Positions 1 through 5,649 of a DNA stretch of 5,649 nucleotides are shown piece after piece. The position numbers were made by a program, and so were the translations under genes. The stretch spans positions 1-5,649 of the forward strand of contig QMZU01000047.1 in the NCBI GenBank assembly GCA_003663345.1. The letters run 5' to 3'. This stretch comes from Candidatus Aenigmatarchaeota archaeon (GTDB lineage Archaea; Aenigmatarchaeota; Aenigmatarchaeia; PWEA01; B50-G16). The notes beneath the pieces are model-generated. The model had not been told where the DNA came from, made no database searches, and saw only the letters and a list, made by a program, of their open reading frames with translations. Every line of letters begins with the position of its first letter. Position 1 is the stretch's first letter.

Positions 1-234
1 AGTTACATAGTGTAAAATGGTGGATTTACCCATACCTCGTGGACCAACAACATATATACGTTTTGGTATTTCGGTATCACAAATTTCTTCAATCATTTCA
101 CTGGCACTATGCACCCCTCTAGTTTCAACTAAAAAATCGTCACTATACGGCATCCTCCAATAAAGAGGTTGCGGAGAAAATGGATCTCCTTCAATCCCCC
201 AATATTTCAATCCATATTCTTTTACTGATGGCAT
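1..234 (-). CDS. P-loop ATPase, N-terminal fragment (3' end beyond the window)
   Basis: The first 78 codons of a gene leave the left edge of the window with no stop. The fragment reads MPSVKEYGLKYWGIEGDPFS and continues to a Walker A motif, GPRGMGKST, at about residues 64-72. A 'W/F-G-(x)n-DPFS' opening about 50 residues ahead of 'GpRGmGKST' is seen in AAA-type ATPases of the ExeA/GspA and archaeal Orc/ATPase kinds, so nucleotide binding is well supported but the role is not. Walker B and all later domains are outside the window. The ATG at 234 is chosen because it is the first in-frame ATG with a TATA-like box upstream (264-271). An AAGGA at 244-248 may act as ribosome-binding site if the leader reaches it. 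The gene follows the HerA-like ATPase by 73 bases on the same strand. Its composition is unlike that neighbour: 89 of 234 bases are G+C, and 19 of 78 codons end in G or C. Confidence 0.85.
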   Translation of the reverse strand, partial: MPSVKEYGLKYWGIEGDPFSPQPLYWRMPYSDDFLVETRGVHSASEMIEEICDTEIPKRIYVVGPRGMGKSTILHYVT

Positions 235-263
235 TACCTATATTCCTTATTTCAAAAACTTAC

Positions 264-278
264 AAATAAAATTTTCGA
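264..278 (-). promoter_or_regulatory. Putative archaeal promoter (BRE/TATA) of the left-edge ATPase
   Basis: On the minus strand TTCGAAAATTTTATTT reads as a BRE-like CGAAAA (277-272) followed by a TATA-like TTTTATTT (271-264). The box centre is about 34 bases before the ATG at 234, so transcription would begin roughly 5-10 bases before the start codon. The 73-base gap between the two ATPase genes (235-307) is very AT-rich and holds nothing else I can name. The call rests on position and composition only. Confidence 0.5.
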
Positions 279-307
279 ATTACATGCAGCTGAATTTTAA
301 CAGAGTT

Positions 308-1615
308 TTATCCTAAATGGCTTTTAACCCTCTCGAAATAATACTCAATCATCCTCCAGTTAACCCTTCTCGGCTCCTCAAACCTTATTATCAGCGGATT
401 ATCCTTCAGCTCAGGCTTTATCCTTGCTTCGAAAATAGCAATCCCTCCTTCCTTGAAGTTGAGCTTCACCGCACACTGCCATGTGTCGTAGCTGGTTATC
501 TTCTCCTTGATTCTGTCTGGAATTCCGAAGCTCTTGCAGAGAGCGTCTCTCTCATTTGCGTTTTCAAGCTGAAGTATGATGATCATTCCTGAGAGGTTGC
601 TAACCACTCTAGGAGAAATATCGTTCAGGTTCTGTGTGGCTATGATTATCGCATACCCATATTTTCTGCACTCCTTTGCAAAAGCTAAAAGAGGAGAAGA
701 ACCATCATCTTTTTCGCTGGCAATCTTCCAAGGCTCATCTATGATTATGTACTGCTTTACTCCTCTTAAGTTTGAGGTGAATCCATCTCTACGCATTCTC
801 TCCTCCATGAAGTCGAGTATAGCCAAAGCAACCATTGCCTTGCTTTTCTTATCTGGAAGGTCTGATAAGTTCAGCGAGATTAAGCCACCGCCAGCGAAGT
901 CATCAAGCTTAACCGTGCTCTGCCTTGCGAAGTAGTCGTTTGGAGGAGAGATGTAGAATACAAACTTCTCACCAAGCGAGATAAGGCTCTCTTTTAGAGC
1001 TGATGAGCCTCCTTCCTCTTCAATCTCTGCTATCTTCCCCTCAAGGATTTGATAAACATCTTTGAGAGTGGGAGGTTCTCTATTCCATGTTTCTGGATCG
1101 TCTGGATGAATTCCCTTACGCCTGTAGGCTTCCTCAAGCAGCTCTCTCATCTTCCTCCTCTGCCTCGTTGCACCTTCAAGGTCGAAGGCTATGGAGAGGC
1201 TGTTCAGCACCTGCATCGTTCTTGTGGCTGGATCCATTCCTCCTAAATCCAAAGGGTTTACCGCATCCCTCTTTCCTAAGTGTATCACCCTACCTCCTCT
1301 ATCGAGTACGTACTCTGTATATTCTCCTGTGAAGTCTATGATGAGAACATTTGCCTTACCCTCTATTCCAGCCCTGTCTATCCAGCTATAGAGTGTTGTG
1401 CTTTTTCCTGCTCCAGTAGTTCCGATTATAAACACGTTTCTGTTTTTGAGCCTGTCGGGTATCCAGAAGAAGGGCTTTCTGTAAACTGAAGTTTCTCCTA
1501 AGAAGATTGCATATTCTTGCTCTTTGGGAACAAGCTTATCTGTCGGAGGCTCTATCCCCTTGTAGATGAAGCTCCTTGCAGCCAAATCTCCAGAGAAGGC
1601 AAACTGAACCTGCAT
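308..1615 (-). CDS. HerA/VirB4-like (DUF87-type) hexameric DNA-translocase-type ATPase
   Basis: This 435-residue ATPase belongs to the HerA/FtsK superfamily, whose members pump DNA or drive conjugation, resection or packaging as ring hexamers. Visible motifs are Walker A GTTGAGKST (65-73), a following strand LIIDFTGEYT (91-100) matching the HerA 'IID..GEY' block, VNPLDL (119-124), Walker B YIIIDEPW (289-296, D293/E294), and ECRKYG (315-320) leading to ATQNL (326-330, sensor Q328). The DEPW and 'E.RKYG..I..ATQ' blocks look as much like VirB4/TraC conjugation ATPases as like chromosomal HerA. Only about 60 residues precede Walker A, so a full HAS-barrel would be short or degenerate. There are no membrane segments, so it is probably cytoplasmic and works with a membrane partner. 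The ATG at 1615 is the first in frame and lies 26 bases from a good TATA box, suggesting a leaderless message. No NurA nuclease gene is adjacent. The family call is firm; the biological role is open. Confidence 0.93.
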   Translation of the reverse strand: MQVQFAFSGDLAARSFIYKGIEPPTDKLVPKEQEYAIFLGETSVYRKPFFWIPDRLKNRNVFIIGTTGAGKSTTLYSWIDRAGIEGKANVLIIDFTGEYTEYVLDRGGRVIHLGKRDAVNPLDLGGMDPATRTMQVLNSLSIAFDLEGATRQRRKMRELLEEAYRRKGIHPDDPETWNREPPTLKDVYQILEGKIAEIEEEGGSSALKESLISLGEKFVFYISPPNDYFARQSTVKLDDFAGGGLISLNLSDLPDKKSKAMVALAILDFMEERMRRDGFTSNLRGVKQYIIIDEPWKIASEKDDGSSPLLAFAKECRKYGYAIIIATQNLNDISPRVVSNLSGMIIILQLENANERDALCKSFGIPDRIKEKITSYDTWQCAVKLNFKEGGIAIFEARIKPELKDNPLIIRFEEPRRVNWRMIEYYFERVKSHLG

Positions 1616-1630
1616 GTTATAATGATACCT

Positions 1631-1652
1631 GAGAAGTTTATAAAGTTGAAAA
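1631..1652 (-). promoter_or_regulatory. Promoter of the HerA-like ATPase gene (BRE + TATA)
   Basis: On the minus strand TTTTCAAC is followed by the TATA box TTTATAAA (1644-1637). The TATA centre is about 26 bases from the ATG at 1615, the usual TATA-to-start distance, so the message should be leaderless or nearly so. The 20 bases from 1652 to 1633 match the plus-strand promoter at 3345-3364 at 18 positions. An AGGT at 1626-1629 lies about 10 bases from the ATG and could help ribosome binding if transcription starts earlier. Confidence 0.75.
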
Positions 1653-1677
1653 TGGAGGAGAATGGGGGGAGGGGAAA

Positions 1678-1727
1678 GCCTTGCACAGCCAAAACCAGCG
1701 GGGTGTAGCTGTGTAGCTGTGCAAAGC
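1678..1727 (-). terminator. 12-bp hairpin followed by a pyrimidine tract (possible terminator or regulatory stem)
   Basis: In the minus-strand transcript GCUUUGCACAGC (1727-1716) can pair with GCUGUGCAAGGC (1689-1678). This gives 12 pairs, one of them a G-U wobble, with a 26-base loop. It is followed directly by a C/U-rich run with few purines (1677-1654). The hairpin lies between the small membrane-protein gene and the ATPase promoter, so it could end the upstream transcript or insulate the ATPase promoter. The large loop and the lack of a plain U run make it an untypical terminator. Confidence 0.45.
1703..1721. repeat. Short tandem repeat, unit GTGTAGCT, about 2.4 copies
   Basis: GTGTAGCT occurs at 1703-1710 and 1711-1718, followed by a partial GTG. 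The repeat overlaps the right arm of the hairpin at 1678-1727. The GCTGTG at 1708-1713 can therefore replace the one at 1716-1721 in pairing with CACAGC (1684-1689), giving two alternative stems 8 bases apart. No function is known to me. Confidence 0.8.
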
Positions 1728-1766
1728 TTATTGATAGTTAATATGTTGGTGTTAGGCTTTTAAGTT

Positions 1767-1789
1767 TTTTCCTAGAGAGCTTAGGAAAA
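1767..1789. repeat. Perfect 8-bp inverted repeat just past the membrane-protein gene
   Basis: TTTTCCTA (1767-1774) and TAGGAAAA (1782-1789) are perfect inverted copies separated by a 7-base loop. The structure begins 10 bases after the stop codon of the minus-strand membrane-protein gene (stop at 1801-1799), where a 3'-end stem would be expected. The A/T-rich stem is weak at high temperature, and no long T run follows on the minus strand. It may be a 3'-end stem or a protein site. Confidence 0.5.
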
Positions 1790-1798
1790 GTAAAGTAT

Positions 1799-2254
1799 CT
1801 ACTCAGAAATCAGCATTAAAACAACATCGGCTATAACTAAGGGGAGAAGAAAACAAACGATTTCCTGCTTACTTCCGCTTTTAATCCTTGCAAAGCTGTA
1901 CCTTTTTTTAAAGGGAAAGAAAAAGGGAACTCCCGAAGGGTTCAGAGAGTCTGCGATTATATGGGAAAGCCATCCAAAGAAGAAAAAAAGAGCGGTTTCT
2001 CTGCCAATCAGCAGGAGAGGCAGAGAAAAAACAACCGAGCCTAAAAGGGAGTGCGTAACCCCTCTGTGACCAAACATTGAAACCAAACCAGACAGCGGTA
2101 TAAGCACTCTGCCTGCAAAGCTTTTCTCCTCGTCTATATCAGGTATAAGCGAGCCTAACACTGAGAAAATCGTTAAATGCATGGGAAAATGAGCAACCTC
2201 AGCAATAATAAGCGATAAAAAAATAGAGAAGAAGGCATGGGTTACGTAGATCAT
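1799..2254 (-). CDS. Small membrane protein of the YdjM/DUF457 metal-dependent hydrolase-like family
   Basis: This 151-residue integral membrane protein has the motif pattern of the LexA-binding membrane protein YdjM / DUF457 family, whose members are predicted metal-dependent hydrolases. The conserved polar residues are present in order: H6 near the N-terminus, PDID (38-41), GHRGVTHS (62-69), HIIADSLNPSGVP (98-110) and PF (114-115). Hydrophobic helices lie at about 6-22, 68-84, 87-100 and 131-149, so the His/Asp cluster would sit at or within the membrane. Its length is in the usual range and no key residue is missing. The ATG overlaps the stop of the upstream gene as ATGA, which points to translational coupling and a shared transcript. 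The substrate is unknown in this family, so membrane hydrolase activity is an inference. Confidence 0.85.
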   Translation of the reverse strand: MIYVTHAFFSIFLSLIIAEVAHFPMHLTIFSVLGSLIPDIDEEKSFAGRVLIPLSGLVSMFGHRGVTHSLLGSVVFSLPLLLIGRETALFFFFGWLSHIIADSLNPSGVPFFFPFKKRYSFARIKSGSKQEIVCFLLPLVIADVVLMLISE

Positions 2255-3330
2255 GTCTCTGCAAGATCTTCTGGTTCTTCTTCCAGCGAGGAAGGTTTCA
2301 GCTCTTTTGCATACTTCTCCTTAGTTTTCATTTTTTCTGCGTGCAGATAGAAGATGATCCTCCTCAGCAAGCTTTGAAGCTTGTACTCTGTCACCATTCC
2401 TGGAGGAAGCATAAGGGTTGAGTAGTATTTTCCATCATCCTTCTTAACCAGAAGATTGTTCTCCTTGAGCACGTTTATTATTCTGTAGGCTGTGCTTGCC
2501 GAAACTTCAAGCTTCTGGGCAAGCTCTCTTGCTTTGAAGCCTTCTCTGCCAAGTTCCACAACCCTAAGGTATCTTAGAAGAAGCTCCATATTGTCAACCA
2601 TTATTATGTCGAAGAGGATATTTGCTAGGGTAACACTATCGAGTACCAGCAATCTGAGAAAATAGTCATTCTTTAAAATCTCCGCCTCATTAAGTATGAG
2701 AATTTCTTTATTGGGCTTTGAAGCTTCTGAAGCTTCTTTTGTCTCCTCCTCTCTGACTATCTCTATCTTAGACCCTTTTCTTGGTATTTCCGCAGGTAGC
2801 TCTCCTCTGAGCATCTCCAAAGCCCTTTGCCTGTCACCCTCCTGCACCGCATCTAAAAGAGGATCTCTTTCTTCACTGCATGGAGCTTCTGTATTCCTCT
2901 CAGCTCTTTTTATAACTTCCTTCATCGTAGGGTCAACTTTAAATAAGTCTTCGCTAGGAGAATAGGGATGCTCCTTCCTGTAGAGGTGCTGCATAAGCCT
3001 GTGGAGGCAGTATGCCTCCATGTGCTTCTGAGCTGAGTATCTTAGGGTTATGTCCTCAGACTTCCACCTCTTCTCCCAATCGAAGTCCTTTTCGCTCCAC
3101 CACTTCCAGAAGGCTTCCTCTGCTTCCTTAACCCTCTCAGGGTCATGGTGTCCAAGGTTTATGATCAAAGCTTGAATGGTACCCGGAGGAGCAGGCATTC
3201 CCAGCTCCTTCCACATTCTCTCAAGCATCTCAAAGCACTCCTCTCTGAAATCCTTGTCCTTCTTCCACCTCTCTATCATCTCCCTGCAAAACTCCTCTGG
3301 AACCTGAAAAGCAGGATTTACACTCTGCAT
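2251..3330 (-). CDS. Unassigned protein with a C-terminal winged helix-turn-helix, probable regulator
   Basis: This is a 359-residue soluble, charged protein. Residues 1-125 are helical and unusually rich in Trp, Glu, Lys and Met, for example FWKWWSEKDFDW at 74-85, and match no family I recognise. Residues 145-210 look like a low-complexity linker, with EASEAS encoded by a small direct repeat. Residues about 248-305 form a convincing winged helix-turn-helix: AREL AQKLEVSASTAYRIINVLKENN, split around the turn at VSAS (276-279), then a wing LLVKKDDGKYY. This resembles TrmB/IclR/ArsR-like archaeal domains. The tail (330-359) is Lys/Glu-rich. I place the start at the ATG at 3330, because an upstream in-frame ATG at 3432 would add 34 residues through the promoter and the divergent gene. 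The stop overlaps the next gene (ATGA). Its position beside a perfect dyad suggests self-regulation and control of the divergent gene, but DNA binding there is inferred. Confidence 0.85.
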   Translation of the reverse strand: MQSVNPAFQVPEEFCREMIERWKKDKDFREECFEMLERMWKELGMPAPPGTIQALIINLGHHDPERVKEAEEAFWKWWSEKDFDWEKRWKSEDITLRYSAQKHMEAYCLHRLMQHLYRKEHPYSPSEDLFKVDPTMKEVIKRAERNTEAPCSEERDPLLDAVQEGDRQRALEMLRGELPAEIPRKGSKIEIVREEETKEASEASKPNKEILILNEAEILKNDYFLRLLVLDSVTLANILFDIIMVDNMELLLRYLRVVELGREGFKARELAQKLEVSASTAYRIINVLKENNLLVKKDDGKYYSTLMLPPGMVTEYKLQSLLRRIIFYLHAEKMKTKEKYAKELKPSSLEEEPEDLAET

Positions 3331-3340
3331 GCTCAAATAA

Positions 3341-3372
3341 ATTCTTTTGAACTTTTTAAACTTCAAAAGAAT
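3341..3372. promoter_or_regulatory. Symmetric bidirectional promoter with perfect 11-bp inverted repeat
   Basis: ATTCTTTTGAA (3341-3351) and TTCAAAAGAAT (3362-3372) are perfect inverted copies around the core CTTTTTAAAC (3352-3361). The core reads as a TATA box on both strands, and the TTTTGAA of each arm sits where a BRE would lie for the promoter reading inward. The dyad centre, 3356.5, is exactly midway between the first bases of the divergent ATGs (3330 and 3383), and each ATG is separated from its arm by 10 bases. The TATA centre lies 26-27 bases from both starts, so both messages should be leaderless. The dyad may also serve as an operator. Confidence 0.85.
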
Positions 3373-3382
3373 CAGCTTGGAT

Positions 3383-5644
3383 ATGAGCAGAAAAGTTGTA
3401 TTTCTGGCTGTATTTGCATTCCTTCTAAGCATAAGCAGTGTGTACGCTCTCTTGAAGTATGAGCTGAACTACACTGAAAATGAAATTCCGTCTGTGGAGA
3501 GAGATATATTTGTGTACACCTACCACGGCACTATCTTCTACTCCCCTCTGGCAAACCACGCTGAAAACTCGCTGAGGCTTCAGCACTTCACCGGGCTTAT
3601 ACCCGTTTCTGAGGGGAGCTTTATAACAACGGCAGAGGACACAGCAGGCAGACTTCTTGAGCTTGCTGCGATGTACCGCTACACCCAAGATGAGAGGTAC
3701 TTAGACGCTACCATAAAGCTTGAGCGTGGGATTAGGCTTGTGCTTGAGAGATACGGCTACTTCCCTGCTATGGTCGGCATGGATCTGCAAGCCTACGATG
3801 TTAGCAAGAAGGATGATGCCCTTGTGAGGGATGCACTCTACCTCTCAAAGTTGCTTACCTACAGGGTAAAGCCGGAGATTTTTGTGGAGGTTGGTGAATT
3901 TGAGGCTAAGCTCCAGCTCTGCCCCAAAAACTTCAGAGCGTTCACGATACTGCAGATAAAAAAGGACGGAGTAGTTATTGAAGACCAAGCAACATTAAGC
4001 AAAGCTACGGAAAAAATTAAGGAGTACATGCAGAGTGCAAGAAACTCAACGATAGTCGAGCTTATTGCCAACCACAACTTAAACTCAGGCATCAAAGCAG
4101 CAATGTGCAGGGATAGGCTATCTTATGCAACGCCAGAAGACCAGCTTGGCTACCAAGTCAGGCTTATCCTGATAGGAGACGAAAGAGTACCCGACTACTG
4201 TGCAAGCTACTATTGCAGCGACTACCTAAAGCTTATGAGCAAGTATGCACTCCTCAAAGGCACCATATCAATGGAACCAATTAACTTCAGAAAAGACGAT
4301 AGAGATGATCTGTTCTTCATCTACAGGTTCATATACTCAGGATACTACGAGGCTTCTGAGGAAATAGAGCTTCTTGACTACGGAAGGTTCACCCCTAAAG
4401 AAAAGGGAGATGAGCCTGAGCTGGTGGACTTCAAAATCTACAGGCGACCTTATGTTAAAGCTGTTTTCACAACTGCTGAGGCGAGCATAGTTAAAAAGTC
4501 CGTAACAGTCGAAACTTTACCTTCAGGAATCTACACCATCCACGATGCCAAGGTGGGAGACGTTGTTGTTAGGATTCCGAAGAGGGATAAGATAGCGATA
4601 ATAACAGTGCCAACAATGAAGGAGAACGTACTCGATACACTTGAGACCAAAGCATTAATAAAAGGGGATGCAGAGCTCTTCATAACCGTTGCTGAGAACT
4701 ACCGAGCCTACTCAAACCTACACGGCTTGGGATGCACAGACTGCAAGAGCTTCAAAACAATTATGGCTGTTAGGTCTGGGAGGCTTGAGGACTTCCAAGA
4801 GCTTACAAAGTACTTTGAGAAGAGTTCGTACTTTGAAAACGGCTCATCCTACAGCGTTGGGATGACACACTTAGAAAGGATGTACAGGCTCGTGAGGGAG
4901 TTCTACGAGCAGGATTTTGAAAGCATAGTTGACAGCGTAGTAGTGCCTTCGCTTGAGAAGAGCGACAAGGACAGCGAAACAGAGTACCTGCTCGAATCAT
5001 GCATTTCCAAAGCAGCGGTGTGGAACTTACCAGTTGGAGAAATGCTTGTGGAGGTTCTTGAGGGCTACAGAAACCCAAACAACTTCTCAAAGCTGAAGCT
5101 GATACTGCTGAGGTCTGAGAAGTACAAAGATGTTGTCGAAGCCATAGGAAACAACGACAACGAGAGAGCTTTGGAGCTTCTCTCTGCCTATGAAGACAAC
5201 AACATAAAAGAAAAACTGCTCAGGGAGATAAACAAGGACAGCTTCAGCAGGCTAAAAAAAGATATTCTCAAAGTTGCTAAGGAACTTGTTGAAAAGGGTG
5301 ATAAAAGCAAGGTGGAGGAGGTCGTAAAGGTATCAAAGCAGGCTTTAAACCTTCTGAACGATGAGGATGTTGAGTACATTCTTACGGTTTTAACAGAATA
5401 TACAGAGGGAAAGACGGACCTTGATACTGCAAGAGAGATGCTTGCTGAGCACTTCGGCTGGGAGGTCGGCTACGAAGAGGAGCCTGAGGTTAATGCAACC
5501 CAAGTTTACAGCCCGCCAAAGCCTCAAAAGAGTGGAGGGATGCCGAAGAAGATAATAATAGTAGCAATTGTTGTAGTGGTTGCTTTGGTTGCTGCTGGTG
5601 CAGCGAGGTACAGAAAGAGGATAATGAAGGGGATAAGGCGATAA
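3383..5644 (+). CDS. Large exported protein with signal peptide and C-terminal membrane anchor, family unknown
   Basis: This is a 753-residue protein I cannot assign. The ATG at 3383 gives a clean signal peptide: SRK, then a hydrophobic run, then SSVYA (18-22) as cleavage site. A TTG at 3347 would lie inside the promoter and bury the signal. A single hydrophobic helix at about 723-740 is followed by RYRKRIMKGIRR, so most of the chain should face outward with a short basic tail inside. Residues 82-160 resemble paired helices of an alpha/alpha toroid (LLELAAMYRYTQDERYLDA, 91-109). The middle (about 350-440) looks beta-rich, and 500-690 is helical and Lys/Glu-rich. A Pro/Lys stretch precedes the anchor. 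Sequons occur at N29, N221, N486, N567 and N704. Cysteines at 180, 242, 273/278 (C-x4-C), 451/454 (GCTDC) and 540 could form disulfides. It could be a surface adhesin, sensor, enzyme or virus-like spike; none is demonstrated. Confidence 0.93.
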   Translation: MSRKVVFLAVFAFLLSISSVYALLKYELNYTENEIPSVERDIFVYTYHGTIFYSPLANHAENSLRLQHFTGLIPVSEGSFITTAEDTAGRLLELAAMYRYTQDERYLDATIKLERGIRLVLERYGYFPAMVGMDLQAYDVSKKDDALVRDALYLSKLLTYRVKPEIFVEVGEFEAKLQLCPKNFRAFTILQIKKDGVVIEDQATLSKATEKIKEYMQSARNSTIVELIANHNLNSGIKAAMCRDRLSYATPEDQLGYQVRLILIGDERVPDYCASYYCSDYLKLMSKYALLKGTISMEPINFRKDDRDDLFFIYRFIYSGYYEASEEIELLDYGRFTPKEKGDEPELVDFKIYRRPYVKAVFTTAEASIVKKSVTVETLPSGIYTIHDAKVGDVVVRIPKRDKIAIITVPTMKENVLDTLETKALIKGDAELFITVAENYRAYSNLHGLGCTDCKSFKTIMAVRSGRLEDFQELTKYFEKSSYFENGSSYSVGMTHLERMYRLVREFYEQDFESIVDSVVVPSLEKSDKDSETEYLLESCISKAAVWNLPVGEMLVEVLEGYRNPNNFSKLKLILLRSEKYKDVVEAIGNNDNERALELLSAYEDNNIKEKLLREINKDSFSRLKKDILKVAKELVEKGDKSKVEEVVKVSKQALNLLNDEDVEYILTVLTEYTEGKTDLDTAREMLAEHFGWEVGYEEEPEVNATQVYSPPKPQKSGGMPKKIIIVAIVVVVALVAAGAARYRKRIMKGIRR

Positions 5645-5649
5645 GAACT

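Noticed and set aside
1654..1674. G-quadruplex on the plus strand
   Set aside because: Only two runs reach three or more Gs (6 and 4); the rest are GG pairs, so a stable four-stranded structure is not well supported.
317..1708. Plus-strand open frames opposite the HerA-like ATPase
   Set aside because: They are short, Ser/Cys/Leu-rich, overlap one another and resemble no protein. The minus strand carries all ATPase motifs.
1616..1798. tRNA or other small RNA gene in the 183-base gap
   Set aside because: No cloverleaf, T-loop motif or G+C-rich island is visible. The gap is accounted for by the stem-loops, the tandem repeat and the ATPase promoter.
2717..2745. GAAGCTTCT direct/inverted repeat as a regulatory site
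   Set aside because: It encodes the EASEAS linker of the winged-helix protein and is explained by codon repetition in a low-complexity stretch.
2696..2965. Plus-strand 89-codon frame opposite the winged-helix gene
   Set aside because: Its composition is that of an antisense shadow (Ser/Leu-rich), with no promoter upstream.
3347..3382. TTG start at 3347 adding 12 residues to the exported protein
   Set aside because: It lies inside the inverted repeat and TATA core and would put polar residues ahead of a clean signal peptide. The ATG at 3383 fits both promoter spacing and signal peptide.
3331..3432. N-terminal extension of the winged-helix protein from an ATG at 3432
   Set aside because: The extra 34 residues are read from the shared promoter and from the complement of the divergent gene's signal peptide. 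The ATG at 3330 has the right distance to TATA.
3859..5379. Minus-strand frames opposite the exported-protein gene
   Set aside because: They are Ser/Phe-rich low-complexity translations typical of the complement of Lys/Glu-rich coding sequence.

Overview
The window looks like archaeal DNA, probably from a thermophilic euryarchaeon. Archaeoglobales is my best guess from overall style, not from any database match. The signs are AT-rich TATA boxes about 26 bases upstream of start codons with almost no leader, a HerA/VirB4-type ATPase, frequent AGG/AGA arginine and ATA isoleucine codons, and Lys/Glu-rich proteins.

Layout. Four genes lie on the minus strand. In their own reading order these are an unassigned protein with a winged-helix domain (3330-2251), a small YdjM/DUF457-like membrane protein overlapping it by 4 bases (2254-1799), a HerA/VirB4-like ATPase with its own promoter (1615-308), and the first 78 codons of a second P-loop ATPase that runs off the left edge (234-1). 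One large gene lies on the plus strand (3383-5644). It encodes a 753-residue exported protein with an N-terminal signal peptide and one C-terminal membrane anchor, and I cannot assign it to a family. The window ends 5 bases after its stop codon.

Regulation. The divergent regulator-like and exported-protein genes share a 52-base gap. Its centre is a perfect 11-base inverted repeat around one TATA-like core. The dyad centre is exactly midway between the two start codons, each 10 bases beyond a repeat arm, so both transcripts should be leaderless. The ATPase promoter at 1631-1652 matches 18 of 20 bases of the plus-strand promoter, at almost the same distance from its ATG. This suggests that the ATPase, the regulator-membrane protein pair and the exported protein are expressed together.

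Working together (inference). A DNA-pumping-type ATPase, a large anchored surface protein, a small membrane protein and a DNA-binding protein under matching promoters could form a cell-surface or DNA-transfer module, or part of an integrated element. No integrase, relaxase, replication gene or capsid gene is visible, so the mobile-element reading is only a hypothesis. The left-edge ATPase has clearly lower third-position G+C than the HerA-like gene (24% against 49% over 78 codons each), which suggests a different history for that end.
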